A DNA stretch of 64,000 nucleotides from positions 302,757 to 366,756 of the forward strand of contig CAKOHZ010000002.1 in assembly GCA_934086315.1 (NCBI GenBank), given 5' to 3'. Position numbers and translations under genes: made by a program. Within the stretch, counting starts at the first letter, position 1, and each line of letters starts with the position of its first letter. The stretch is from an uncultured Bacilli bacterium (GTDB lineage: Bacteria > Bacillota_I > Bacilli_A > RF39 > UBA660). Positions 34,235 through 44,254 of the stretch are shown here, piece by piece. Under the pieces are notes generated by a model that was not told the DNA's origin, searched no databases, and was given only the letters and a program-made list of their open reading frames with translations.

Positions 34235-35133
34235 TATTCAGCACCTACATCCTCATGGTAGTATTTTATACCTGATAGTAAGAAGTATGTATTAATTAAT
34301 ATTACACCATGAAGTAATATTTGAACATACCATTGCTCAAGCAATTGTGTATAACTAGAATCACCTAATAATAATTGTACTAATAAAACTAATAAATACA
34401 GAGCTACACCAAATGTACAGAATTGTTTATAGAATGTTGTTCTATCAATTCTATCACGATATACACTTTCTACAAGCATATCTATATCTTGAAGCATGCC
34501 TTCTAAAGCTTCACCAGAATCTTTAGAACCTTCTTTAGTGATTTGTAAGAACAATTGATGCATATTCTTAATTACATAATAATCATATTTTTCATTCATA
34601 AAACGAATAGCTTCATCGATAGTACCATTTTCATAAGACATTTGTATCATTTCTTTGACATCGCTTAATAATGGTTCCTCTAGTACTTCAGAATCTCTAA
34701 CGCCTTCTAATGCTTTAACAAATGATTGTGTAGTGTTAAATTCCATAATAACATTAGTTGTATATACTTGAATTTGTTCAAATATATACTCACTATATGC
34801 CTTTTTACATCTCATATAAGTCAAATATGGAATTACCATTATAGCGGCTGCAGCATACACTATACTCCATATAATACTATAAAAGTACAAGAATGAGACA
34901 AATGCAGCACCAACACCAAATACTACAATTTGAATAACATACTGGCGAGTTGAATATTCTTGTCCTAATTCTTTTGCTTTCTCACGAACAACTTTAAAAG
35001 AATAAGGAGCATATTTTTCATAAGTATTTGCAATAGTCTTAGTAATAAATTTGTATGAATTGTCACCAGTATTTTTTCTATATATTAATACAAATATAAC
35101 AATAATAGCAACAATAATTATCTCAAAATACAT
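34234..35133 (-). CDS. tadB: TadB-like type II secretion F-domain protein
   Basis: The 299-residue protein has the T2SSF cytoplasmic helical bundle (QIQVYTTNVIMEFNTTQSFVKALEGV; LLQDIDMLVESVYRDRIDRTTFYKQF) between paired transmembrane helices (about 2-17, 65-100, 235-285). It partners TadC in the pilus assembly platform. It follows tadA after 15 bp and overlaps tadC by one base. Confidence 0.82.
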   Translation of the reverse strand: MYFEIIIVAIIVIFVLIYRKNTGDNSYKFITKTIANTYEKYAPYSFKVVREKAKELGQEYSTRQYVIQIVVFGVGAAFVSFLYFYSIIWSIVYAAAAIMVIPYLTYMRCKKAYSEYIFEQIQVYTTNVIMEFNTTQSFVKALEGVRDSEVLEEPLLSDVKEMIQMSYENGTIDEAIRFMNEKYDYYVIKNMHQLFLQITKEGSKDSGEALEGMLQDIDMLVESVYRDRIDRTTFYKQFCTFGVALYLLVLLVQLLLGDSSYTQLLEQWYVQILLHGVILINTYFLLSGIKYYHEDVGAE

Positions 35134-35148
35134 ATAACACCTCCATTA

Positions 35149-36591
35149 CTAAATTTCTACCATTTCTATATTATTAGTAGTTTGATTAACTACTGGTTCT
35201 TCTACAATTAAATGTTCTTCTTGTGGTTCATTAACTACAGGCTGCACCATAGCCCCTGCAGCAACAGGTTGAGCAGTAACAATTGGTTCACTAGCAACCG
35301 GTTCACTAACGACTGCAACTTCCGAAACAGTATTAGGACCAGGACTAATTTCCGATTCACTTGCTACCTCAGAACCTACATTAGCAACATTATTGTCAAC
35401 AATTTCAGGTTCATCAGAAGTGTCTCCATTCTGAATATTATTAACCTTCGCACTCTCTACACCACTACCAACAGTAGAAGTACCTTCGGTACTTTCACTT
35501 TGCTCACCACTTGCTTCTTGTAATTCACTGCCTTTAGGTATAAATGGATCTTCTTGCATCATAACACCTTGTGACGCTAAATAATCAATTAAATGAGAAG
35601 TTGGATTATTATATACTTCATTTTCCATCAAATCACGAGCATACAATATATTAACTTTTGCTTCATTAGTTTCATCATCAACATAAAATTCAACAACTTG
35701 AGTAATTTCTCTTTGAAATCTATTATATTTTTTTGAAAAGAAACCTTTAACGTGTATACCTAACTGAATATATCTATGCATACCTTTAACAAATTGATCA
35801 ATATCTTGACTACTTTCAAGTAGTGAGTAAAGACGCATTGGAATACTTGAAGCTTTATCAGAGTGTATTGTAGATAAGATATTATGTCCTGAAGAAATTG
35901 AGTTACGAACAGCAAGAACAGCTTCTGCAGAACGAACCTCTGATAGTAAAATCCATCTTGGGTTTTGACGCATACAGGCTACCAAAACATCTGAGTAAGA
36001 AGCAATATTATTTGTTTTCATTGCTACTATATCACGAGTTGGATAAATTTTATCCAAGTGAAGTTCTAATGTATCTTCAATTGTTATTATTTTTTCATCC
36101 TCTTTAATATGACTTGCTAAGTATTTAACAAGCTCTGTTTTACCTGAACCAGTTTCTCCACTTACAAGAATATTACAGTGACCACCAACACAAGTCATCA
36201 AAAAGTCATGAAGTTTTAAAGAAACATAATCTTCTTTAACTAATTTATCTTTATTCAATCTTATTTTTGCTGGAGTTTTTCTTATTAGAACAGCAATTCC
36301 ATTCGTTGCAATAGAATCATGTACAAAGTTAAGACGTAACTCAGCACTTTCGGCATCTAGTAATGGATGTGCCATATTAAATGTTTTACCCATAACGTTA
36401 GAACATTGGAAAGCAAGTTTTTCCATTACTTCATTATTTAATCCCTCAATATGAGCTGGTTTAACACCTTGTGTTAAAGTTTTAATCCACAGCTGACCAT
36501 TATTAGAATACGAAATATCGGTAATATCATCATCTTCTAAAAGAGGCATTAACAAACCAAAGTCTATTTGTGAAAATACAGCATCCTCCAT
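35149..36591 (-). CDS. tadA: TadA/CpaF secretion ATPase with long acidic C-terminal tail
   Basis: The first ~350 residues are a CpaF-type hexameric ATPase: Walker A SGETGSGKT near residue 145, Asp-box EDTLEL, Walker B ILLSEVRSAEA, and the His-box SSGHNILSTIHSD. From about residue 355 the sequence becomes a Glu/Val/Ser/Pro-rich low-complexity tail with repeated EP/VVNEP-like units, absent from standard TadA. The tail is in frame and ends normally. It energises pilus assembly; the tail may recruit other components. Confidence 0.88.
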   Translation of the reverse strand: MEDAVFSQIDFGLLMPLLEDDDITDISYSNNGQLWIKTLTQGVKPAHIEGLNNEVMEKLAFQCSNVMGKTFNMAHPLLDAESAELRLNFVHDSIATNGIAVLIRKTPAKIRLNKDKLVKEDYVSLKLHDFLMTCVGGHCNILVSGETGSGKTELVKYLASHIKEDEKIITIEDTLELHLDKIYPTRDIVAMKTNNIASYSDVLVACMRQNPRWILLSEVRSAEAVLAVRNSISSGHNILSTIHSDKASSIPMRLYSLLESSQDIDQFVKGMHRYIQLGIHVKGFFSKKYNRFQREITQVVEFYVDDETNEAKVNILYARDLMENEVYNNPTSHLIDYLASQGVMMQEDPFIPKGSELQEASGEQSESTEGTSTVGSGVESAKVNNIQNGDTSDEPEIVDNNVANVGSEVASESEISPGPNTVSEVAVVSEPVASEPIVTAQPVAAGAMVQPVVNEPQEEHLIVEEPVVNQTTNNIEMVEI

Positions 36592-36612
36592 TATTATTCC
36601 CTTCCTTCTTTT

Positions 36613-37452
36613 TTATTCAGTAATGTTTATATCTCCTCCATTACCATTGTTTCCATTATCGCCGTTATCACCATTGTCAGTAGAATCATCAACAAAATCT
36701 AATGGAACTTCCCTTGTTTCTTTAAGTATTAAATTTGTTAAATACTCACTAGAAACTTTTGTACTTCCTGGATTATAATTAGCATTTCTAACAACTGGAA
36801 CCAAACTACCAGTTCCAGAAATAGCTATAGCTTTTCTTAATAACAAGTGTAAGTCTTCAGGAACAGCAAAAATTAACGCAGAAGCATCTTTTTGATTAGC
36901 TCCTTTCTTAAAAATATGTGACCCATCACTATCTTTAACAGCTAAAACTGTAATACCTTCAATTAATTTACCAAAAACAAGTTTTCCACCATCACTAGTC
37001 ATATAATACAAATCAATTGCATCTCCAGGATAAATAGAGTTACCATATGTAGTATTTGTAGAAACACTTAGTGAGAAAATTGTATAATCTTTATAAATGT
37101 TATTCCAAGCTGAATCAGGCATAGAATCCCAAGTAACAATTTCAGAACTATAAAATAAACTACCAGCAGGAATTATTGTATTATAATTAACATATTTTCC
37201 AACAACATTCTTTTTATCACGAACAACAGTTGAAGTAACTAAAGAAGAAGCTACTTTAACAACACCTACATCTTCTTCTTTAATTTCCTTACGAGCACTT
37301 AAGTCTATTAAAGCATACGGAACTTCAATTGCATTAATTGCTTTATTTACACGATAATTATAAGCAAGAAACAATATTATTAAACATGCAACACCAGCAA
37401 CAATAGTAACTAAGCCTTTATTGCCTAATAATTTTTTAATAGCATTATTCAT
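36613..37452 (-). CDS. cpaB: CpaB/RcpC-like SAF-domain pilus protein (copy 1)
   Basis: A transmembrane helix (about 14-33) is followed by a SAF-like beta-clip domain and a CpaB C-terminal region: IDLSARKEIKEEDVGVVKV, AGSLFYSSEIV, and EDLHLLLRKAIAISGTGSLVPVVRN. CpaB/RcpC proteins occur in Tad loci and are thought to contact the wall or channel. The tail is Gly/Asn/Asp-rich. An upstream ATG at 37467 overlaps the SD GGAGGTG, so the ATG at 37452 is preferred. It overlaps the paralog upstream by translation coupling. Confidence 0.76.
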   Translation of the reverse strand: MNNAIKKLLGNKGLVTIVAGVACLIILFLAYNYRVNKAINAIEVPYALIDLSARKEIKEEDVGVVKVASSLVTSTVVRDKKNVVGKYVNYNTIIPAGSLFYSSEIVTWDSMPDSAWNNIYKDYTIFSLSVSTNTTYGNSIYPGDAIDLYYMTSDGGKLVFGKLIEGITVLAVKDSDGSHIFKKGANQKDASALIFAVPEDLHLLLRKAIAISGTGSLVPVVRNANYNPGSTKVSSEYLTNLILKETREVPLDFVDDSTDNGDNGDNGNNGNGGDINITE

Positions 37453-37453
37453 C

Positions 37454-38302
37454 CTATTCACCTCCATTTACAACATTATTTGTATTTGAATCTACTTCAG
37501 AATTAGGATTATCTATCTCAATATTTTTTAAATCTTCATTATCAACATTAACAGTTTTTGATAAAATTAACTCTTTTAAATAAGTACTACTAATTCTTGT
37601 ATCTTTAGGATTATTAGAATAATCAGCATTACGAGGTACCGGAAAAATAGTACCGGATGTATACAATGCTTTTCTTAACAATAAGTGCATATCTTCAGGA
37701 ATAGAGAAAATCAAATATCTAGGTTTTTCAGTAACACCACTTTTTTCAAATATATTATTATAATTACTATCAGTAACTGCTAAAACTCTAATACTTTCAA
37801 TAAATTTTCCTATTAAAAGTTTCCCATCATTATCGTATCCTTGATAATATAAATCAATATAGTTATCAGTAAAAATTGAATTACCATATGTTGTTTCTAT
37901 AGTAACAGGTAAAGCTACAATTGTATTACCATCAGCAATATTTTCATAAATACTTGATGGAAGCTCATCCCAAGTTAACAAAGTATTGTTATAAAACATA
38001 CTATCAGCAGGAATTTCTACTTTATTACTAACATACATACCAATTATTCTGCTAGATTCAGTAATAACATTAGCAGTAATAACTTTTCCTGGAACTTTTC
38101 TAGTACCAACCATTTCAGAAGTTATTAAAGTTCTTGGTAACAATGTTTTAATAGCATATGGAACCATTCTAGGTTCAGTTGCTTTTTCAATTCTCCACCA
38201 ATAAGCCCAATAAATTATAAGTAAACAAACAATTACTGCAAATATAGTTACAGTATTTTTATTTTTAAAAAATCTTTTAACCCCTATTAATACACTATTC
38301 AT
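37454..38302 (-). CDS. cpaB: CpaB/RcpC-like SAF-domain pilus protein (copy 2)
   Basis: This 282-residue protein is a clear tandem paralog of the next gene: shared N-terminal helix, KTLLPRTLITSEMVGTRKVPG, DSMFYNNTLLTWDELP, TTYGNSIFTDNYIDLYY, and EDMHLLLRKALYTSGT. It is the first gene of the tad operon and follows a near-consensus promoter (38342-38370) with a strong GGAGG SD. The pair may form a heteromeric ring. Confidence 0.76.
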   Translation of the reverse strand: MNSVLIGVKRFFKNKNTVTIFAVIVCLLIIYWAYWWRIEKATEPRMVPYAIKTLLPRTLITSEMVGTRKVPGKVITANVITESSRIIGMYVSNKVEIPADSMFYNNTLLTWDELPSSIYENIADGNTIVALPVTIETTYGNSIFTDNYIDLYYQGYDNDGKLLIGKFIESIRVLAVTDSNYNNIFEKSGVTEKPRYLIFSIPEDMHLLLRKALYTSGTIFPVPRNADYSNNPKDTRISSTYLKELILSKTVNVDNEDLKNIEIDNPNSEVDSNTNNVVNGGE

Positions 38303-38341
38303 ATTCTTTCCTCCAAAGATTCTTATCTATTATCAATATAA

Positions 38342-38370
38342 ATTATACAAAATTATAAGAGTTAAATCAA
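38342..38370 (-). promoter_or_regulatory. Promoter of the Tad-like pilus operon
   Basis: Minus strand: -35 TTGATT (38365-38370), 17-bp spacer, -10 TATAAT (38342-38347). A terminator for the preceding unit lies just upstream. Confidence 0.8.
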
Positions 38371-38371
38371 T

Positions 38372-38401
38372 ATAAAAAGAACATTTTTAAAATGTTCTTT
38401 T
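38372..38401 (-). terminator. Terminator ending the giant-protein/sortase unit
   Basis: A 13-base stem AAAAGAACATTTT/AAAATGTTCTTTT (38375-38401) runs into T residues on the minus strand. Confidence 0.82.
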
Positions 38402-39554
38402 AATTTCTTGTATACTTAAATCTAAGTTTCCATTTAATACCAGTATACATAAAGCATCTAACAGTTCCACCATTTTCTGCGGTTTTTGATTTAACTAAAT
38501 TTCCATTTGCAGAAGATCTATTTCTATATTCTGCATTATATCTTAATTTAATTTGAATAGATGCTCTTTCACTATTAGTAGATGTATCATATGTTGTATA
38601 AAGATTACAAGTGACTCCAATATTACTCACTTCACTCGCAGTAGCAAAGTAATTGAAGTTTTCTTCTACTGGAACAGTTCCACCATTATCTCCAATTAAA
38701 TATTGTTGGAATTTTTGTTTCATAGTTTTATAATTTCTAACATCATTAATACTTTCAAATACTTTAGCAGAACTAGCAATAACTTCACAACTCTTAATTC
38801 TTCCTGCAATAATGTCTTCGTTCATTCCATTAGGTAATGACTTGTATGACATTAGGAATGACATATTTCCAGTAGTAGAACTATTATTGCAAGAGCCAGT
38901 TTCACTATTATAAGCACTTGGGTTTTGTAAATATGCAATAGAATAGAAATCTAATACATTTGAAGTTAATAAGTTACTGTCATCAGGAGTTGGATTTACA
39001 GTATTTCCTCCACCGCCATTATCTCCTCCACCATCAGGAATATTTGGAGTTGGTGTAACATTTCTAGAACTACCATCAGGACATGCAACAGTAATAGTAC
39101 TGCTTCCACCTCCATTTCCATCTTCATCAGAATCTCCATCTGCTTGGCTATATATAGTTTCCAATATACCATTTACTAATGTATCCAAGTTAACATCAAA
39201 AGATGTTTCTTTAATATTAGCGGTATTTCCAGAACTAGTTCTTACACGAACACTAGCTTTAGGTGGTTCTTCATATATATCATAAAATTCTAGTTTATAA
39301 GTTTTATTATTAGTAACACTTTCTGAAAATCTTCTAATGAAAACCTCAACAAATTTTTGTTCTGACATTACAAGTCTACCAGTTGTTCTATATGTACCAT
39401 AGTCAACTGCATCTATCATAGAAGATTCTAAAACCTCACGTGCTAAATAGAAATCTTCTTCAGAAGTTGTAGTCATTCTTTGAATTAAAAGCAAGATGAC
39501 TACAATTACAACTCCACAAAGTACTACAAAATATCCCCAAAATGAATGTTTCAT
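38400..39554 (-). CDS. Pseudopilin-like anchored protein of the pilus locus
   Basis: One N-terminal helix (residues 8-24) is followed by TTTSEEDFYLAREVLESSMIDAVDY, a pseudopilin-like amphipathic continuation. A Gly/Asp/Pro-rich low-complexity linker (about 145-190) leads to a C-terminal domain of about 190 residues with several Cys. It may belong to the DUF5411-type proteins seen in Firmicutes Tad loci; this is recalled, not verified. It is directly downstream of the 1313-aa protein and could be its membrane or pilus-base partner. Confidence 0.62.
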   Translation of the reverse strand: MKHSFWGYFVVLCGVVIVVILLLIQRMTTTSEEDFYLAREVLESSMIDAVDYGTYRTTGRLVMSEQKFVEVFIRRFSESVTNNKTYKLEFYDIYEEPPKASVRVRTSSGNTANIKETSFDVNLDTLVNGILETIYSQADGDSDEDGNGGGSSTITVACPDGSSRNVTPTPNIPDGGGDNGGGGNTVNPTPDDSNLLTSNVLDFYSIAYLQNPSAYNSETGSCNNSSTTGNMSFLMSYKSLPNGMNEDIIAGRIKSCEVIASSAKVFESINDVRNYKTMKQKFQQYLIGDNGGTVPVEENFNYFATASEVSNIGVTCNLYTTYDTSTNSERASIQIKLRYNAEYRNRSSANGNLVKSKTAENGGTVRCFMYTGIKWKLRFKYTRN

Positions 39555-39569
39555 TTAATACCCTCCTTC

Positions 39570-42500
39570 CTATGGATTTGAAAATTTAACAGTTTCAACA
39601 TCATAACTATTATTAGGTTGAGAAATTTCTTCTAAGAATGATGATTTACATTTATAGAAACCATTTAATCCACTTGGATCATTAACTAATTGACAAGATA
39701 AATAACTATTGTCTTGGTAACCAACACCCATTAATTCTTGTTGAGTATTGTATTCTCTAATTCTACTAATTGCAGTTGGTGTAAGAATGAAACTATATTT
39801 TAAATTACTTTCATCAGCAAACATATCGTCGCCCTTTTGTTCTATTTGTGTTTTTACATTTTCACCTAATGTTGTTGCCCAGTTTGTACCAATAGGCCTA
39901 TTATTTTTTGTTGTATTAGAATCGTTTTGATCAGATGTAACTGAATTTGGGAAAACATTAGTTAAATCAATATTTCTATATACAAAACCATATCCTTTAG
40001 ATTCATTATCTTTTAACTCAAACTCATTACATTCTTTAGTAATAACCGGAACACCAGCAACTAATTTATAACAACTATTTTTACAAGCACTTAAATCCAA
40101 TTTTCCATTAGATGTTCTAGTAGCACAATCATATAAATTTGTTGTGTTGTAAACATCATATGAACATGTATAATCTAATGACACGTTATCATCAACAACA
40201 ATTTTAACATTATCGATATGTTGTTTTACAGTATAATTGCCTGTCTTACCTCCAGTATTTAATCCATTACTTACAGGATATTCTTCATTTCCTAATGGAG
40301 TCGTTAAACCATTTCTACCTGCTTCTCCAACTTCACCAGTATAAGCACCAGCAGAGAATTTATCGCTACGCCAGAAATCAGTTTCAGTAACTACAACAAA
40401 TGACGCGTAATCATTAGTAGGCAAAGATATTTTCTTTTTCTTACATTGAACGCTATTTAAAGTACCCTCACATTCAATTAAATCATGATCTTTCAAAGAA
40501 TTACCTTTATCAAGTTCAACCTCTTGACCTTTCACATATTTATAACAATCAGGATTTCTATCATCATTATTTTTACAAAAATAAGTTTTGTTTAATTTTT
40601 CAGATGGCAATGTTTTTGTTTCTTTTTCAATTGTGACATTTTTGCCATATAACTCATCTTCATATTCTACTTTTAATTCTGCACAATCATTATTACTATC
40701 ACTGCATACAGCTTTATCAAGTAAAATATTTTTTGCAGAACCTTTAGCACTTTTATTAATGCTTGCTGCTATAGTTCCATGATGTTCAGTACTAACATTT
40801 TGATAAACATCTTCAATCTTTGGGGCAGTATCACCTGTTGCAACATACATATTACAATTTTGCAGATCATATATTAACTGAGCAACAGCATCCAATGCAG
40901 ATTTATATAGTTTATAATATTTATCTTCATCATCTGATGCTTTAGCAGGATCTCCTGGATCTCCTCTATTACAACTTCCGCTAGTACCATAACCATCATC
41001 ATGCCCACAACAAGAAGTTCCATTCTCACCACAAGAATAATCATGATTACAAGTGGTAGGATAACAAGAACTACTTTCATTTTCAACACCTGAATCTGTA
41101 CTATAAGAGCCATTACTACATCTTATGTTAAAATTAACTCCCTTTTCAGAACCTGATTCAACCCAACAATACTTATATGGTATGCTTGAACCCTTAGTTG
41201 GCCAATATAAATGCCATTGAATTGGTGGTAAATATTCACCAACTGAGCAATCTCCTGGACATCCAGTACCAGAATAACATTGTTTTCCTTCAATCAAAAC
41301 TTGATGTGGTCCACCATTATTTTCTTCCCAGCTTAATGCTGATTCATATTTCTTCCATTCTACATAAGCATCCATCATTTTCTTCACAGCAGCATCATAC
41401 TGTTGTAACCAAGTATTCTTATTACCATATTTATTTTTAGTATCATAATAAATTTCTGAAGTACATTGTTGTTTTTGAAGAACTATACTAGTCAATGCAA
41501 CATCAGTTCTTACAATTTCAGTAACATCTTCCTCACAAGCAAGAACGGATGGACCAATATCATATCTAAATTGCATTCCAGCATAAACTTTCTTTTTGTT
41601 TGCTAAATAGAACACAACTTCTTTACGACAATACAAATCACAAACATTTTTATTAAGACCTACTTCTTCAGTTTTTCTAAATTGTAACTTATCTGAATCT
41701 TTACATGGATGTAAAATACAGTTCATATATGGATCTGATTTATCAAAACTATCATAACCATCGTAATTATTTCCACAAGTTGCTTGACCTAAATCTCCAG
41801 ATAAAGTTTTAGATACTGGATTAAAGTCAGTACATTTTGTATCATCATTGCAAGGACAATCAGAGTACACAGATTTTTCAAACTTTTTATCTGTAGATGA
41901 ATTTGGACCACTTTCTTCCCTTTGTGACTTATTAAAAACAGCAGTATACATTATTTGATATAAACTAGGATTAATACAATGTCTATATTCTCTTATTAAT
42001 CCAACTGAATTATATCCTTTTAATGTAACTTCAAAAATATACTTTTTCATTGAACTCTCAGATGTTTCAGTAGTACTACAAGTCATACTACCGCCAACTT
42101 CAAGTTCGCATTTTTCTTTACTACATGTACCACCTACAAGAGATAAATCTCCTTGTGGAACCTTAACTTTATTACCATTAGCATCTGTATAAAATACTTG
42201 AACATACATTCTACATCTAGAATCCTTCTTTAATAATTGATCTAAAGTACATTCAACCTCATATGTTTTAGTGGTTGTTTCTCTCTCATATTGTTCTATA
42301 AAAGATGTAGGCCATTTAGCTACCATACTAGCCCCACCATTATCTTTTTTTGAAGCCTCTATTTGAAATTTATCATCATTAGTGCCAAGTAAACCATCAA
42401 GAAATTTTTCACTACTATTACCATTAAACATATCTAATGCTTTGTTAAATAAAGGAATAGCAGCAATATAATTATTATTGCCAGACAAATTACCACAAAG

Positions 42501-43511
42501 CACACCTAGATTAGAATCGCTCTTAGCTTGCCAACATTCTTGTCCAGTATAACCACCAGCAGCAGCTTTAGCTGTACTTAAATAAACTTTAGTAGTTGAA
42601 AAATAATCAAACTCTTGCTCAAATCCAACACCATCAACACCACTAATTGGATTACCTTTTACATTACCATAATATGAAGTCCACATTCTTAGAGCTGTAG
42701 TAACAGCACCAAAGCCATATTCAGCATCATTACTAGTAAAAATTGTGTTACCATTACTATCAGTTGAAGGTATCATAGTATAATATAATATTTGTGCAAG
42801 ACCACAATAATAATGATTTTGTAACTTGTCATCACAATCTTTTAAATTCATTTCTTTATTTAAACAATAAGTTTCACCAGCAGCGCTAGGGCCTTTTTTA
42901 CCTGGTTGTATACAATATGCACGATCACTACCATTTAATAAATATTCCCAAACAACAGAATCTTTTAATTTATCATTAAAACTTCCACTAACATTAGGAT
43001 TACCTCTAACGCCTATTTTATAAACAGTTCTAAGTTCATCTGTAGCACAATAATTATTACAACTGCTTTGACAATAACTATTACATTCACCAGAACTATT
43101 ATAACTTGTACCAGTAATATCACATTTATAATGGCCACGATAATCATATGTACAAGTTCCAGTAGCTATATGTTGTCTACACTCATCAGGAAGCATATCG
43201 CTAGCACCATCTAAAGTACATTTATTTCTTACTGTTTGCATAGAATAAACACAAGCGTTAGGATCACTGCTACCAGTTGCTTTCCTACAAGCTTCTTGAG
43301 CAGCTTCTAAACCTGTATATGTTTTAGTATCCATAACAAAATCATCTTTTACTGTAGTATACTCTGCACCAGAAGCACTAACCCAATGCTGTCCAATCTT
43401 AGCTGTTGCTCCTGATGCACTAATTGTTACCCTATCATTTATACTTTCGGCATTTACATAACCAAAGCACAATAGTAAAGAAATAATTAATAAACTAAGC
43501 TTCTTCTTCAT
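39570..43511 (-). CDS. Giant cysteine-rich secreted protein (1313 aa), candidate pilus tip or adhesin
   Basis: No family recognised over the full length. A signal peptide (1-21, ending YVNA) leads into an extracellular protein with several dozen cysteines, many in pairs or CxxC-like clusters (SYCQSSCNNYC, YPTTCNHDYSCG). Residues about 190-290 contain a segment resembling thioester domains, with AYCIQPGKKGPS and later AVTTALRMW, but the Gln of the TQxA partner motif is not evident. There is no LPxTG-type signal and no C-terminal membrane helix; the protein ends VKFSNP. It overlaps the next anchored-protein gene by one base. Secretion and disulfide bonding are inferred. Confidence 0.7.
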   Translation of the reverse strand: MKKKLSLLIISLLLCFGYVNAESINDRVTISASGATAKIGQHWVSASGAEYTTVKDDFVMDTKTYTGLEAAQEACRKATGSSDPNACVYSMQTVRNKCTLDGASDMLPDECRQHIATGTCTYDYRGHYKCDITGTSYNSSGECNSYCQSSCNNYCATDELRTVYKIGVRGNPNVSGSFNDKLKDSVVWEYLLNGSDRAYCIQPGKKGPSAAGETYCLNKEMNLKDCDDKLQNHYYCGLAQILYYTMIPSTDSNGNTIFTSNDAEYGFGAVTTALRMWTSYYGNVKGNPISGVDGVGFEQEFDYFSTTKVYLSTAKAAAGGYTGQECWQAKSDSNLGVLCGNLSGNNNYIAAIPLFNKALDMFNGNSSEKFLDGLLGTNDDKFQIEASKKDNGGASMVAKWPTSFIEQYERETTTKTYEVECTLDQLLKKDSRCRMYVQVFYTDANGNKVKVPQGDLSLVGGTCSKEKCELEVGGSMTCSTTETSESSMKKYIFEVTLKGYNSVGLIREYRHCINPSLYQIMYTAVFNKSQREESGPNSSTDKKFEKSVYSDCPCNDDTKCTDFNPVSKTLSGDLGQATCGNNYDGYDSFDKSDPYMNCILHPCKDSDKLQFRKTEEVGLNKNVCDLYCRKEVVFYLANKKKVYAGMQFRYDIGPSVLACEEDVTEIVRTDVALTSIVLQKQQCTSEIYYDTKNKYGNKNTWLQQYDAAVKKMMDAYVEWKKYESALSWEENNGGPHQVLIEGKQCYSGTGCPGDCSVGEYLPPIQWHLYWPTKGSSIPYKYCWVESGSEKGVNFNIRCSNGSYSTDSGVENESSSCYPTTCNHDYSCGENGTSCCGHDDGYGTSGSCNRGDPGDPAKASDDEDKYYKLYKSALDAVAQLIYDLQNCNMYVATGDTAPKIEDVYQNVSTEHHGTIAASINKSAKGSAKNILLDKAVCSDSNNDCAELKVEYEDELYGKNVTIEKETKTLPSEKLNKTYFCKNNDDRNPDCYKYVKGQEVELDKGNSLKDHDLIECEGTLNSVQCKKKKISLPTNDYASFVVVTETDFWRSDKFSAGAYTGEVGEAGRNGLTTPLGNEEYPVSNGLNTGGKTGNYTVKQHIDNVKIVVDDNVSLDYTCSYDVYNTTNLYDCATRTSNGKLDLSACKNSCYKLVAGVPVITKECNEFELKDNESKGYGFVYRNIDLTNVFPNSVTSDQNDSNTTKNNRPIGTNWATTLGENVKTQIEQKGDDMFADESNLKYSFILTPTAISRIREYNTQQELMGVGYQDNSYLSCQLVNDPSGLNGFYKCKSSFLEEISQPNNSYDVETVKFSNP

Positions 43512-44197
43512 TATTCTTTACTTCCTTTCTTTTTGTAAATAAATATAATAACAATATAAAATAAAGATATAACAACAACTGGAATGACTACAAAATACCA
43601 ATACGATTTAATAAAATTCCAAACCTTTTGAAAAAAATTAAGCTTAGGAGTAACATCTGGATTGATAATTTCACCAAAATCATCGTGATTTAATTCAGAA
43701 GAATCATAGTCAATTGAACAAATATCTTCATTTAAGTGCGCTTGACAATATTCAGTATCTCTATAAGTGTTATAAGCATTTACCTTATGAGAGAATTCTT
43801 TTATCTTTTCATTTGGACACTTAGATTTATCTCCACCATAAACTGTTATATTATAAGTTTTTGGTTCAAAATGAATATATGAACCTATCACATATGAATC
43901 AAAGAAGTCATCATAATAACCACTGTATTTCTCATTGCTCTCGCTATCAGTAACTTCTACTTTAACTTTATCTTTCATACCTCTTAAGGTATCACCAAAG
44001 CTTAATAAATAAAAATATTTTCTTTCACGTTCAACTTTATTATCTTTTCCTACTATCTCAAGATCTTCGACCAAAAATACATCCAATTTTTCAGCTAAAT
44101 TATTTAATTCATAATCATTGCATAAAGCGAATAATTTAGGTTGAAAAATCAAAGTAAATAATAGTACTAAAAGTAAAAGATTTATTTTCTTTTTCAT
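43511..44197 (-). CDS. Signal-peptide and C-terminal-TM anchored surface protein A
   Basis: The 228-residue protein has a signal peptide (1-24), an extracellular domain with four Cys, a NPDVTPKLN segment near residue 180, a hydrophobic helix (about 199-221) and a KKKGSKE tail. This is the shape of a sortase-sorted C-terminus, and a class B sortase is two genes away. NPDVT is only loosely like class B motifs (NPQTN, NPKTG), so ordinary membrane anchoring is the alternative. It precedes the giant protein with a one-base overlap. Function unknown. Confidence 0.66.
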   Translation of the reverse strand: MKKKINLLLLVLLFTLIFQPKLFALCNDYELNNLAEKLDVFLVEDLEIVGKDNKVERERKYFYLLSFGDTLRGMKDKVKVEVTDSESNEKYSGYYDDFFDSYVIGSYIHFEPKTYNITVYGGDKSKCPNEKIKEFSHKVNAYNTYRDTEYCQAHLNEDICSIDYDSSELNHDDFGEIINPDVTPKLNFFQKVWNFIKSYWYFVVIPVVVISLFYIVIIFIYKKKGSKE

Positions 44198-44254
44198 AAT
44201 TCACCTACTTTTCCTATTAAAAATTATAGCATACTTTTTTTTACATTTCCACTA

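Noticed and set aside
35212..35523. Plus-strand ORF opposite the TadA tail
   Set aside because: Antisense of a low-complexity coding region, no start signal.
39570..39620. LPxTG or NPQTN sorting signal at the end of the 1313-aa protein
   Set aside because: The C-terminus lacks a motif, hydrophobic helix and basic tail.
42600..42960. Functional thioester domain in the giant protein
   Set aside because: The Cys segment (AYCIQPGK) resembles one, but the partner Gln motif is not clear; not claimed as a feature.
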